This document shows positions 22,075 through 32,364 of a stretch of 64,000 nucleotides of DNA, piece by piece. The translations under genes and the position numbers were made by a program. Location: assembly GCF_004379255.2 (NCBI RefSeq), contig NC_056033.1, positions 39,954,719 to 40,018,718 on the forward strand, read 5' to 3'. The notes below the pieces were generated by a model. It was given only the letters and a program-made list of their open reading frames with translations, was not told the origin of the DNA and made no database searches. The first letter of the stretch is position 1. The number at the start of each line of letters is the position of its first letter. This stretch comes from Salvia splendens. Taxonomy: Eukaryota; Streptophyta; Magnoliopsida; Lamiales; Lamiaceae.

Positions 22075-22310
22075 CTCGTCCTCGGTCTTATGAAGTAAAC
22101 TTCTTTGACCGGACTCGTCCTCGGTCTTATGAAGTAAGCTTCTTTGACCGGACTCGTCTTTGGTCTTATGAAGTAAACTTCTTTGACCGGACTTGGTCCT
22201 CGGTCTTATGAAATAAACTTCTTTGACCGGACTCGTCTTTGGTCTTATGAAGTAAACTTCTTTGATCGGACTCGTCTTTGGTCTTATGAAGTAAATTTCT
22301 TTGACCGGAC
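22075..22310. repeat. 39-bp tandem array, 6 copies
   Basis: Six units starting at 22075, 22114, 22153, 22192, 22232 and 22271, each reading about CTCGTCCTCGGTCTTATGAA followed by gtaaacttctttgaccgga. One unit has a single extra base. The array lies inside the retrotransposon between the antisense gene and the integrase fragment. Confidence 0.95.
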
Positions 22311-22317
22311 TAAGCTT

Positions 22318-22524
22318 GTGTCCTAATTTGGCGAGTTTTATCGCTCGGATCGGACTTTCCCTTGTCCTAATTTGGGGATCGGACTTTCCCTTGTCCTAAT
22401 TCGGCGAGTTTTATCGCGTGGATCGGACTTTCCCTTGTCCTAATTCGGCGAGTTTTATCGCGTGGATCGGACTTTCCCTTGTCCTAATTCGGCGAGTTTT
22501 ATCGCGTGGATCGGACTTTCCCTT
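22318..22524. repeat. 44-bp tandem array, 4-5 copies
   Basis: Units contain GTCCTAATTCGGCGAGTTTT and then atcgcgtggatcggactttccctt. One early unit is shortened by loss of the GGCGAG part. The array directly follows the 39-bp array. Confidence 0.93.
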
Positions 22525-22820
22525 TGTTGCAGTTCGTTTCAGACGGACTGCTTGTTTCTTAAGCTGAATTGTGGTCTTGTATCCTCCTTAGAAGCTTGGA
22601 CTCACAATCGTTGGCTTATATATGTTCTAAAAAGGGGATCAGCCTTCGAAGAACAAGATACCTCAGTAACATTTGTAAGAGACGACACGCACATAGACAG
22701 ACAAAACGCACATAGACAAACAAAACGCACATAGACAAACATGAAAAACAAGTAAAAAACAAAGAAAGCACATACCCCTAGGACCGAACTAGACACAAGA
22801 CTGACTGACCGGACTGTCTC

Positions 22821-23325
22821 TTACAAATGGAACTTCTTGAGGTTGGAAATGTACCATGTTCGGGGTACTTGTTCTCCTGACATGTGAGTCAATTTATAAG
22901 ACCCTTTGCCGAGGACTTCTGACACCCGATATGGACCTTCCCATGTGGGTTCGAGTTTGCCCAGCTTTTCTGCTCGGCTTACTTCGTTGTTTCTCAAGAC
23001 GAGATCTCCCACTTGAAATTGCAGCTTTTTCACCCTTTGGTTATAATACCGGGCTACTTGCTCCTTGTACTTGGCTGCTTTTATGCAGGCCAATTCTCTT
23101 CTTTCTTCGGCCAGATCTAGTTCGGCTCTCAGTCCGTCATCATTCATTTCTGAGGAGAAATTTAGAGTTCGGGGACTGGGTACGCCGATCTCAACCGGAA
23201 TCACTGCTTCAGTGCCGTACACCAGACTGTACGGAGTTTCACCGTTGGAGGTTTTGGGTGTAGTTCGGTAGGACCATAGGACTTGAGGGAGATTTTCTAC
23301 CCATTGTCCTTTGGCTTGTTCTAAC
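22821..23325 (-). pseudogene. Integrase C-terminal fragment of pol
   Basis: On the minus strand the frame reads QWVENLPQVLWSYRTTPKTS, then GETPYSLVYGTEAVIPVEIG, and ends with YRVSEVLGKGSYKLTHMSGE to the stop near 22821. This is the end of a Ty3/gypsy integrase, past the catalytic core. The rest of pol is missing: a deletion joint near 23325-23345 links it directly, out of frame, to the gag gene. Confidence 0.92.
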
Positions 23326-24493
23326 CGAGCTGAGCGGGCGGCTTCTCAGGATTGAGACGTGGCCCCAATCGGTCTTGCACCGGAGTCCTTTGAATCCTTT
23401 CAAAAGGAGTTCGGCGAGGATGTCCCTGATCGCCAAAAGGAGTTCGGCGAGGATGTCCCTGATCGCTATGATCGGGCTTCCTCCCGTCTCCTCGGGATGA
23501 GCTGTCTAAAGACCGTTTGCGACGGTCTGCCTCATCGGCACGGGAGAACTGGTCCGCAATGTCCCACATCTCTTGAGCTGTTTGCGGACTGCATTCCACG
23601 AGCTTTCTGTAGAGAGCTCCGGGCAGGATTCCATTTTGGAATGCCGAAATGACAAGTAGATCATTGAGATCATCTACTTGTAGGCATTCCTTGTGGAACC
23701 TCGTCATAAAGTCGCTGATCTTTTCGTCGCGACCTTGACGTATAGAAAGCAGCTGAGCCGAAGTGATTCGGGCTTCCGCTTTCTGAAAGAACCTCCTGTG
23801 GAAAGCATCCATTAGATCTCGGTAAGATCTAATGCTGCCTTGGGGGAGGCTATCGAACCACCTTCTTGCGTTCCCGATAAGCAGCTCGGGAAACAGCTTG
23901 CACATATGGACCTCATTGAGACCCTGGTTCGCCATGTTATACTGATAGCGTCCCAGGAAGTCATGAGGATTCACTAACCCGTCATAAGTCATCGACGGAG
24001 TTCGGTAGTTCTGTGGCAAGGGAGTTCGGGTGATATCGTCCGAGAACGGAGTCTTCAATGCTCCGTACATGGCGAACCCGACATCTCTTCGGTATGGAGG
24101 AGATGGAGTTCTCCTGTGATTCCGGTACCGAGGAGGAACAGGAACATGTCGGGGTTGAGGATTCTTCTTCCTGGAAGACACGGCACTACTGCGGTAGTGA
24201 CTTTCATGTCTGGATGAGGAGGGAGAATCCACCGTTTTCGTCTCCGGCTTTTGGCCCTTTTGCAGGAAAATTAAGAACTCTTCCTGCTTCTCGGCCAAAA
24301 ACAACTTGACAGCCTCGTTCAAATCGGGCTGCTGGGAAGACTCGGTGCGATGAGTCTTTGAGCGGCTTGTTCCTTCTCCGTGAGAACTGGAAGTAGATTT
24401 CTCCCGAGGCTGTTTTCCAGACCTGCGGGCTGGACTAGCTTCCTCATGGTTATCACGAACGGTATTATGGGTGTTACGTGATCTGGTATGCAT
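23321..24493 (-). CDS. gag protein of the Ty3/gypsy element
   Basis: 390 residues from the ATG at 24493 (MHTRSRNTHN). The N-terminus is Ser/Arg-rich. The Retrotrans_gag domain (PF03732-like) spans about residues 150-300, with LVNPHDFLGRYQYNMANQG, MCKLFPELLIGNARRWFDSL and ISDFMTRFHKECLQVDDLND. A basic C-terminal region has an 11-residue repeat (FGDQGHPRRTP, twice). No CCHC zinc knuckle is seen before the frame ends at the deletion joint, so the C-terminus is truncated. It would form virus-like particles in the cytoplasm. Confidence 0.93.
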   Translation of the reverse strand: MHTRSRNTHNTVRDNHEEASPARRSGKQPREKSTSSSHGEGTSRSKTHRTESSQQPDLNEAVKLFLAEKQEEFLIFLQKGQKPETKTVDSPSSSRHESHYRSSAVSSRKKNPQPRHVPVPPRYRNHRRTPSPPYRRDVGFAMYGALKTPFSDDITRTPLPQNYRTPSMTYDGLVNPHDFLGRYQYNMANQGLNEVHMCKLFPELLIGNARRWFDSLPQGSIRSYRDLMDAFHRRFFQKAEARITSAQLLSIRQGRDEKISDFMTRFHKECLQVDDLNDLLVISAFQNGILPGALYRKLVECSPQTAQEMWDIADQFSRADEADRRKRSLDSSSRGDGRKPDHSDQGHPRRTPFGDQGHPRRTPFERIQRTPVQDRLGPRLNPEKPPAQLG

Positions 24494-24551
24494 TTTTTTT
24501 GGTGGAAGAGGATCAAAAACTCGCTTTTATCACAGATTTGGTTCTCTGTTT

Positions 24552-24567
24552 CCCACAGACGGCGCCA
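24552..24567 (-). promoter_or_regulatory. Retroelement primer-binding site
   Basis: TGGCGCCGTCTGTGGG on the minus strand starts one base after the 5' LTR. It matches the TGGCGCC 3' ends of plant tRNAs used as primers by many gypsy elements. Confidence 0.85.
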
Positions 24568-24568
24568 G

Positions 24569-25221
24569 TGATGATTGGGCGAATTTTTGATGGTAGTAAA
24601 TGCGGGTAAAAAATATAGATCACGACACAAGGAATTACGTGGTTCGATTTACTGAGGTAAATCTACGTCCACGGGAAGAAAGGAGGGCAAGATTGTATTG
24701 CTTGATCTGGTTTACAGCTTACAAATACAGACTTGCTATATGATATTTGATGTCTAGAGAGCTCTCCCCCTCGTCTATCTGATCTAAGTTCTATTTATAC
24801 ATTGAACTAAGATCGTGGCTTGCATCACCACTAACTAGGTCGTGGCTTGCATCACCACTAACTAGGTAGTGGATGTCGTGGAGGTCATGAGATCCTGCAT
24901 GGGTCCACTATCTCTTTGTTTGGTCCGCTATCCTGCATGAGATCCTGCATGAGTTGACACCACTAAATAGATCGTGTAGTGGAGGTCGTGGAGGTTCTGC
25001 ATGAGTCCACTATCTCCCAGTTCGGTCGAATACTGAGACCGAACTGCTGAACTATTGCCGAGCAGCTTTTGCCGATCTGAGAGTAGAGCTTGATTGGTCG
25101 GCTTTTACCGAGCTGTAGGCTGGGGCCGAACTCTTTGGTAATGCCGAACTGATACTCTTCCTTGGGCTTTGGGCTGATGGGCCGTCACTGCTATTGGGCT
25201 TGTTTAGTACGTACCCCATCA
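24569..25221 (-). repeat. 5' LTR of the Ty3/gypsy element
   Basis: 653 bp, no differences from the partner LTR noticed on reading. On the minus strand TATAAATAG at 24799-24791 is a good promoter TATA box for the retrotransposon transcript. The AATAT duplication follows at 25222-25226. Confidence 0.95.
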
Positions 25222-25237
25222 AATATATTGCATATTA

Positions 25238-25377
25238 CTCTCTCCGTCCGTCATTAGGAGTTCCGGTCACTTTTACGCACTCGTTTTGTACTATTTCTCT
25301 ACTTTAAATATTTACTATCCTTTTTATAAAACGAGTGCGCAAAAGTGACCGGGACTCCTAATGGCGGACGGAGGGAG
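25238..25377. mobile_element. Stowaway-type MITE (Tc1/mariner)
   Basis: 140 bp with near-perfect terminal inverted repeats (CTCTCTCCGTCCGTCATTAG against CTCCCTCCGTCCGCCATTAG) and TA on each side (25236-25237, 25378-25379). It starts only 11 bases after the LTR retrotransposon's target duplication. Confidence 0.95.
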
Positions 25378-25379
25378 TA

Positions 25380-25729
25380 ATTCTTGAATTGAATACAGGT
25401 TTGGGGACAACTTTTTCGAAATAAGATACTTAAATACTTGTGGCTGGGAAAATATGTTATTTGAGCATCTTGTTAAATAATTATATTTTCTACCTAATTA
25501 AGAGATTCAAGTAACATTGTCTCCTATCTAAAAAGAAATTAAAACATTAAATCGAATGTACTATTTAATCAACGGCTGATGAATGATGACAGAAATAGCA
25601 CACGTAACTTGGGAGTGTGTGAACCCATCAATCACTCTTCATTTTCAAGTTTTTGATTGATGCCTTTACACTTTTTCATCCCACAAAATCTACATGCATC
25701 AAATTCTCTAAACATACATTCCATACTTA
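25380..25729. other. Intergenic, no feature seen
   Basis: 350 bases of AT-rich sequence between the Stowaway MITE and Harbinger element H5. No gene or repeat is recognised. Confidence 0.6.
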
Positions 25730-26595
25730 GAGCATCTCCATTGGGCGGACATCCCACTAGGACATCCCAAACACACCTCCTGCCACGTCACTAGGACTTC
25801 CCATCCCACTGCCACGTCACTAGGACATCCCCTGCACAATCCGCCCTTCCCATCGCCCTTCCCACTAGGACATCCCGCAATTAAAAAAAATCATACATTT
25901 ACAAATAAAACAATTAACATTTACGGAAATAAAATTTGACCGAGAATACGAACGGGAAAAATTAACAACTTCATCGGAAAAAACATATATGATTCGAAAA
26001 AAAAATTACATACTAATAAAAAAAAACTTCATACGTTATCACGTCAACCCCTCCGAGTCCAAACCTCTTCAATGATATCGTGCTGAAGTCGAACATGGGC
26101 ATCTGTTTGCCGCATGTCGGCAAATGCACGCAGCCGCGCGACCTCTCCATGATGTACCCCCATATTCACATTCGCGGTGGCCACGCCGTGACTTGGACAT
26201 GCACCCGTATCATTTTCGTTGGTCCACTGAGTCAGTTCCGCAGCCTCTCTATCGCACCTTCAACAGCGACCTCCAACTCATTCTCGCTATCACTTTCACT
26301 AGACATTCTAGATATACTTGAAATTAGAGATGTTGAGAGAGAAACTTGTTAACACAAGTGGTGCGAATGAAATAAAATTCAACGAGCCGTATATATAGAG
26401 TTTAAAAAAAAAATTTAAAAACAGGACGTCCGACTGGACGCCACAATGGCGGACGTCCACCCGCCCGTCGCGCCGACGTCCGAGGACACCCGACGTCCTT
26501 ACGTGACGTCCGTATCCGACCCTAAACGCCACAATGGCGGACGTCCCGTTCGCCCGTCGCGACGTCCGACCGGACGTCCGCCATTGGAGATGCTC
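25730..26595 (-). mobile_element. Internally deleted PIF/Harbinger H5, sister of H2
   Basis: 866 bp, termini GAGCATCTCCATTGGGCGGAC and, inverted from the right, GAGCATCTCCAATGGCGGAC, TTA on both sides (25727-25729, 26596-26598). It lies in reverse orientation and is nearly identical to the two ends of H2 (5231-7156), including the untranslated parts. The centre of the transposase has been removed. Confidence 0.93.
26047..26306 (-). pseudogene. Deleted transposase of H5, N- and C-terminal ends joined
   Basis: On the minus strand the start MSSESDSENELE is joined at about 26240, after GAIERL, to the region matching AELTQWTNEDD of the H2 protein. H2 has GATAGAGAG at the left breakpoint and GAAGCTGCGG at the right, so the joint shows only two or three bases of microhomology. 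The joined frame hits TGA at once. The copy encodes no enzyme but keeps both transposon ends. Confidence 0.85.
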
Positions 26596-26598
26596 TTA

Positions 26599-27627
26599 GG
26601 GCGTGTTCAATGTTTTAGAAATAGGGAGAAATGAGCTCATTTCCAACGAATTATGGGCATTCAGTGTTTTTGGGTAATTTCAATGGAGCCCGACTAGAAA
26701 GAGACTGCCCGCACTGTTCCTCCATGTTATTGCCAAAAATCATTTCTTACTAAGGCGGTAAGATTTGATCTTGCATTGGGAAGCACTCCCAGAATTGAGC
26801 AAACTTTTACGGAATCACCCCTCCAGTTTTGTGATAAACATCAAAACAAGAAGAGAAGCTTTTTCTAGTGAGAGAGAGAGTGAAACATGAAAGACATCAA
26901 CGACGGCACCACCACCACCGCCGCAGATATCAACAACTGGCTGGGCTTCTCCCTCTCCCCCCACATGAAAATGGAGGTCGCCGCCGCCGCAAACCCCCTC
27001 CTCTTCCGCCCCACAAAACAACAACTTCTACCTCTCCAACTTCGTCGACGCCGACTTCCACCCTCTCCGTGATGCCCCTCAAATCCGACGGCTCCCTCTG
27101 CCTCATGGAAGCCCTCTACCAATCCCGACCACCTCCACCCAAACTCGAAGACTTCCTCGGCGCCGCCGCAGCCCACCAAGAAATGGACTTTTACACCCAC
27201 CAAAACCACTACTTTTCCAACTACAACTTCTACCAGCACCAAATCCCTCAAATCTCATAAGAGGAAATCACCCCATGCCTCAAAACATGGATGGATCACA
27301 ACCACCACAATCTCACTGAGGCGGCGGCGGCGCCACAATCTCTGAGCTTGTCGATGAGCCCGGGCTCGCAGTCGAGCTGCATAACCGCCTCGCTACAGCT
27401 CTCCGAAACCAACGAGTCCGCCGCCATGGATATGAAGAACACTTTTAGGGGCACATCCGTCTTTCAATAATTACATTTAAAATAATGCCATATTTATGGT
27501 GGTAAATGCTAACCCATATCTAAAACACCGAATTACAGCTATGTGCACCAATTTGGTGGGTCCTACAATATCAATTCTAAAGCAGATTTATGTAGGACAT
27601 CCCATTTAAAAAACACCGAACAAGCCC
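26599..27627 (+). mobile_element. Tourist/PIF-like element carrying an ANT-like exon (Pack-type)
   Basis: The left terminus is GGGCGTGTTCAATGTTTT and the inverted right terminus is GGGCTTGTTCGGTGTTTT, resembling Tourist ends. TTA lies on both sides (26596-26598 shared with H5; 27628-27630). The 1029-bp interior is not transposase: it is the 5' leader and most of the first exon of an AINTEGUMENTA-like gene. A gene fragment between transposon ends is a Pack-type capture. Confidence 0.8.
26887..27466 (+). pseudogene. Captured ANT-like exon 1 fragment, frameshifted
   Basis: Starts MKDINDGTTTT, then [18 protein letters not shown], as in ANT. After about residue 40 the frame shifts through NFYLSNFVDADFHP and again to [18 protein letters not shown] stop follows YQHQIPQIS, and a later block gives [16 protein letters not shown]. 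The match ends before the AP2 domains, near 27440. Compared with the ANT gene at 32365-34869 it has extra segments (KLEDFLGAAAA, SETNESAAMDMK), so the source was another ANT-type gene. It cannot bind DNA. It could give small RNAs against ANT-family exon 1 if transcribed, which is inference. Confidence 0.85.
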
Positions 27628-27657
27628 TTAGATGCTTCAATTTTTCAATCCTTCTCG

Positions 27658-28032
27658 GAGTGTCCACAATAGGCGAGCCCCGGCGGCGGCGCGGGTCCCT
27701 ATTGCGGAGGACAAATGTGGCGGGGCGGGGAGGGGTGGACAGCCCTTCGCCGAGTAGTCGGCGTGGACGGGGCGGGGGTATGAGCCGTGGTGGGTTATTG
27801 CGAGGCCAGTGAGCCGCGGCGCCGCCTTTTTCCCCTTTTTTTTTTTACTTTTTTACCTATTAATAAAACTCATTTCCCTCATTATTTTCACACCATTCCA
27901 ACTCTCTCTCTATACTGTGATTTGTGGTTTGGGAGTGTCAGCCATGGACAAATCTTTTGTGGCTGTGAAAAAAAAAGTGACTGTAAAAAAAATGGTTTGT
28001 CCACCAAAGTGTCCACATTGTTGTGGACACTC
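27658..28032. mobile_element. Probable Harbinger-type MITE
   Basis: GAGTGTCCACAATAGGCGAG on the left is mirrored by TTGTTGTGGACACTC on the right. The left 150 bases are very GC-rich, as in the subterminal parts of Harbinger copies here. TTA follows the right end, but TCG precedes the left end, so no clean target duplication is seen. A homologous terminus lies at 37435-37457. Confidence 0.5.
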
Positions 28033-29072
28033 TTACTAGTATTATTCATGGATTTTTTATTATTCAAGATTATCTCCAAATTAATTATGCTAGTTGCTCG
28101 AGATTTATTTTGTCACGTCAAAAGTGTCGAAACTTATAGCCAACACTAATCATACACAACATCATTTGAAGATTAAATTTATAAGTCAGTTTATCGAGTT
28201 AGACAATATTCAAAAGACTCAATCTCATGTTGAGAGACTATCATACATTCGTTACCAATTAAGTCATTATAATCAATCTATATTTTTAATTCTAGGAAAA
28301 TAAAAACAAATTGAGTTTTACGGTTGAATACACAATATCTTCTACTGGAATTGGGATAAATTTCGAATAGGAATAAAAATTAAAGCACGAGGCATTGGTT
28401 ATGTGAATATTTACGTATGCACATTATCTTTGAGAATATAATTTGAAATTCGTGGGGTTTTAATGTTTTATGGTTCGGTTATTAGTTTAGGTTAAATTAT
28501 TTATCAAATCATAGTACAGTACATTAATAGTGACACATCATCACATAATTCAAACTCATCTTATTTTTTCAAATCATTAGTCAAACATTTAGGATTTATT
28601 TTTCTGAACACATGACTAATGGGGGGCACTAGATTTGGCACAAGAAATTTGATATCTGAATAAAATTGATCCATTAATCCATAATGGACTATAACAAAAG
28701 AATATGATTGTGTATCATAATAATTTCTAAAATTTTATAAATATTCCTTGAACAAAAATAAGGCCCACAGCGTGACGAATAGTGTGTCATGGGCTTTAGA
28801 AATGGGCCTTTATATATGTGGTCCTGCCTCAATTTCAATTGTAAGGTCCCTACTAATTACTAATATATTCATTAAACTATTTCAACATTTTATACACTCA
28901 CTTATTTTATGAGAAACTACTTATTATTATTGAAAACTTGTTATGTTCTTTATGGCCTGGTCTGTCACGTGAGATTCTTAGAGTGATTTACTTGTCATGT
29001 CATGTATGATTTGTAGATTATTATTATATAAAATTTAATTTAAATGACATATATTCTTGTAATAATGTGGTT

Positions 29073-29198
29073 TTTTCTTTCTCTTTTATCATTTAAAGAG
29101 GATCAATAATTATTTTCCATCTACCCCGTGGTGACTCGAACCCGACCCATAAGTTGGAGGTGAAGCGCATAAACAACTGAGCTGCACTTCGTTGTAAA
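29073..29198 (-). mobile_element. tRNA-derived SINE
   Basis: On the minus strand an A-box-like GCTCAGTTGTTTATGCGC and a B box GGTTCGAGTC lie in tRNA spacing, followed by an A-rich tail (GAAAGAAAAAACC region at 29073-29090). The direct repeat AATGTGGTT flanks both sides (29064-29072, 29199-29207). It is 126 bp. The head does not fold as a complete tRNA gene. Confidence 0.82.
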
Positions 29199-30015
29199 AA
29201 TGTGGTTATGATCAATACTACTCGTCTACTCACAAGATTTGTATAGCGTGATTTACATCTCAATTAGTGACCATGTTTTAACTTTTAGAATACAAAAAAA
29301 ATAATTTTAAATGATCAATGCTAGCAGTACTTTTGAAGTCGAATTCTGTATTAAACTATTAATTCATTCACCATCACAAAAAGTTGAATAGAGGATTTGC
29401 ATGGATGAATTGGAAAAAATGTTGATTTTGAAAATCGCTAATTTTCTCAACCTTGAATTATAGATAAAATACTAAGTGGAGTAATAAATAACGTGCCGTG
29501 TTAACTTAATTTCATAAATCTCACTTTAGTCTCATTCTTATTAAAGCTTCTGATAATTATCATTTACTACTATGCACCCCTCGTGCACTACCAGTGTCAC
29601 ATAATAACTATTTTACACTAACTTTAATCATCATTAGCATAAAAATCAACTCCAACTGTCCACAACAAATATAAGTAATCATTAATTTTGACTATCATTA
29701 AAGTTTTCAAGAATTTCGCAATCTAGTTGTTTCAACTTTTTGCATAGTATTAAGTGTATAATTCAGATAGTATCCTTCTACTCTTCAGTTATTTCCAGTA
29801 TACTTGTGATTTTTTTTACCGTTTTAATCAATGTATACAATATATTTAACCAATAATTTTGATTAATGTTGCAGGGAAATTCCAAAATTTGTTAATGGTA
29901 TGGGCTAAAAATTATCCTTTTAATACAAAATAAAATATATCGAAGGATTCAATTTAACATTAGTAACCTCATCAACAATTATCTTCGATTAATCTATCTC
30001 AGATTCAATTTAACA

Positions 30016-30093
30016 TTATTTCTAATGAACTAAAATGGATACTAAGTTAATCTACTCAAAAACTTAGTATCCATTTTAGTTCATTAGAAATAA
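30016..30093. repeat. Perfect inverted repeat, 33-bp arms, 12-nt loop
   Basis: TTTCTAATGAACTAAAATGG starts the left arm at 30019, and the right arm ends CCATTTTAGTTCATTAGAAA at 30090. The arms pair without mismatch over 33 bases around a 12-base loop. It could be a small fold-back element or a precursor-like hairpin. Confidence 0.9.
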
Positions 30094-30473
30094 AGTATTG
30101 ATAATTCAGATAAATTACCAAAGTTCCGAAAATAATCAAATGTCTTAGTTCCAAATTTAATCATATTTTTGTAGTGCACCTGTAATTCACCATTCCACTA
30201 TTAATAAGATTACGTGCGACAAATCAATTGTCCATTAATAGTAAAAAATCTCACAAGTTGAATAAAGAAAAGAGATAAATACAATTAACATAATGATTAT
30301 AAGATGAGTAGAATATCAAGAAAAGGTGATCACTTATTTTATTTTCATGGATCTAATGTCAATGTTGTACTACGTCAATCAACTATTTACCCAAAATTGG
30401 TGATGCATATGAAAATGGGTGTCGCACTTCACAATCAAAAGGTAGGTGATCTCAATTTTTTTACTACTTGTTA

Positions 30474-30590
30474 ATCGAAGACTTGTGAGTTGTGACAAAA
30501 AATTGCACAACGCCAAAAACCTAAATGAACTAAATTGCACAACGCCAAAAATTCCAAAAATCGAAGACTTGTGAGTTGTGATAAGTTGTG
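30474..30590. repeat. Short local duplication
   Basis: ATCGAAGACTTGTGAGTTGTG occurs in near-identical form twice, around 30475 and 30560, and AAATTGCACAACGCCAAAAA twice between them. This looks like a local tandem duplication about 85 and 35 bases apart. Confidence 0.75.
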
Positions 30591-32364
30591 CTTTTATAAA
30601 ATTAAGTTGTGGTGTGATTTGAGGTATGAATATGGTTGTTGTATGATTTTGAAGTGTGATTTGTGGCCTGGGATGTGGATGACCTAAGAACTCGTCGTTA
30701 AGTCACATTAATACTTAATAATAGACGTTCTGACTAAATGAAAAAAGCCAAAAGGCTTTTGGTACGTCAAATTCACACTCACAACGCTTGATAATATGCC
30801 TAATCTCTTATACTTAACTTTAGTAAATGTTCCGTGTGTTTTTGAAATTATTGACTTATAGCATAAAATTTGGCATGTATTGAAAAAAAATGTATATTCG
30901 GAGTATGTTAAAAAATCCTAAGTATTAACATTCTTTAGTAAATGTTTAAAGATCTAGATAAAGTCGGGGGTCGATTGACCTACCGTCGGCACATGAAGGC
31001 CGAATAATTCTGTTAAACTTGACCATAGGAGCCAATGCCAACCTCACAATGCAACCTCCATAGCTAGCGACGGGTGTCACACCATTTCTCCCTTGTGACG
31101 CTGACAACGATCTTATTCATTGAGATTTGCAAGCCCAGTGTAGATGTGTGTTTGATTTTATTAGAGTCACAAGAATGTTGCCAAAATTCTAATCCAATTA
31201 CACTTTCGAAAAAAATAGTGATGGTTTGAATTTTTTTCCCCACATTCTATAGGCTTGATAATAACTCTTAGGGTCTGTTTGTTTTCCTAATTTTGATAAA
31301 ATTTACGACACACGATCTTAACTTATCATACTAGCAAGTTAAACAAATCAAGTAGACCCTAATATTTACCAAAAATATCACCAAACAGCTTCCAACATGA
31401 CATTATCACAACTCGAAGTTGGAATACTTGTGTTACATCAATTAGGTATGACTATCTAATAGTATGGTCTTTAGCATTACTTTGCTATTTTTAATGAAAA
31501 TGGGGGCTAAAATCTTTTAGGTACAAGTTCACATCACCCCACCAATCATGGAAACTCAATGCTCACACACACATATTGCAATTATTGCAGCAATCTTGAA
31601 AACCTCAAACCCCTTTTAAACTACACCTCATTCAAGAAACATGAAACACACACATGTTTATGTGTGTGGATATGCACTATATGGATGTAAGAAGAGGTAA
31701 AATAAAGCCCATATTAGGCCACAAATGTGCTTTTCAAGTGCAACATAGCAGCAAGTGGAGGGGTGGTGGAAAAGCCTAATTACAACATTTACTGCATCTT
31801 AAATCCAAAAGCATGCAAATTAAAATCACTTCTTAAAAAGAATCTTCTTTTTTTTTTGAATTAAAGGAGGGAATGTCTGTAAACTTTGGGGAAAGCTCAA
31901 AGAAAAAGGTGCTGCATGGCTATGATCATGCAATGCATTTAGAAAACCATTGATAGCTTTGGTCAAAGAGAGAAAAAACCCTTTTACATTATTGGCCTCA
32001 TTTACTCTCTTTTCTTATTAGGGAATTAATGTGAAACATGCTATATATATAAATAAAGCACCTTTAATAATACAAAGGAAGATTTAATCATGAGAGAGCC
32101 CAATCAAGATTCCCTCCATTTTGCAAAATCTTTATCCCAATAGGTAGTAAAAGCATTTTTGAGTTGGAAAAAGCTCCTAACACATAGTTGCAAATAGATA
32201 CAAATGGATCCCACCCTTGTCCCCCTTTCATGATTTCCAATGTCTACCACCATTACACAAAAAAAAAGCTTATAGCCAACATATCCATTTTTTTCTCCAT
32301 TTTCTTAGGGTATTGTTTTTTTCCCACTTCATGAAAAGGCATGTTACGACGCCCGAAGTAGCCT

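Larger units (their letters stand above)
18106..25221 (-). mobile_element. Ty3/gypsy LTR retrotransposon, probably Tat lineage, pol-deleted
   Basis: Two 653-bp LTRs (18106-18758 and 24569-25221) lie in direct orientation with TGATGATTGG..CCCCATCA ends. The target duplication AATAT is perfect (18101-18105, 25222-25226). Read on the minus strand the order is LTR, primer-binding site, gag, integrase C-terminus, tandem repeats, a gene on the opposite strand, polypurine tract, LTR. An antisense gene between pol and the 3' LTR and the TGGCGCC primer site fit the Tat group. Protease, reverse transcriptase, RNase H and most of integrase are missing, so it cannot replicate alone. The two LTRs read as identical, so the insertion is young and the deletion was probably present when it was copied. 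Confidence 0.93.
28036..32364. other. AT-rich intergenic region downstream of ANT
   Basis: About 4.3 kb without a supported gene. It contains the SINE at 29073-29198, a near-perfect hairpin at 30016-30093 and a short duplication around 30474-30590. The ANT transcript probably ends in the right part; AATAAA-like signals on the minus strand are frequent in such AT-rich DNA and were not resolved. Confidence 0.6.

Noticed and set aside
22075..22524. CRISPR-like repeat array
   Set aside because: Units are contiguous tandem copies without unique spacers, inside a plant retrotransposon.
27787..28149. Open frame of 120 codons with hydrophobic stretches
   Set aside because: It spans the GC-rich end and AT-rich core of a MITE-like element and lacks any coding signal.
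29105..29190. Possible tRNA gene on the minus strand (A and B boxes)
   Set aside because: No complete cloverleaf or acceptor stem can be drawn, an A-rich tail and 9-bp flanking repeats are present, so a SINE explains it better.
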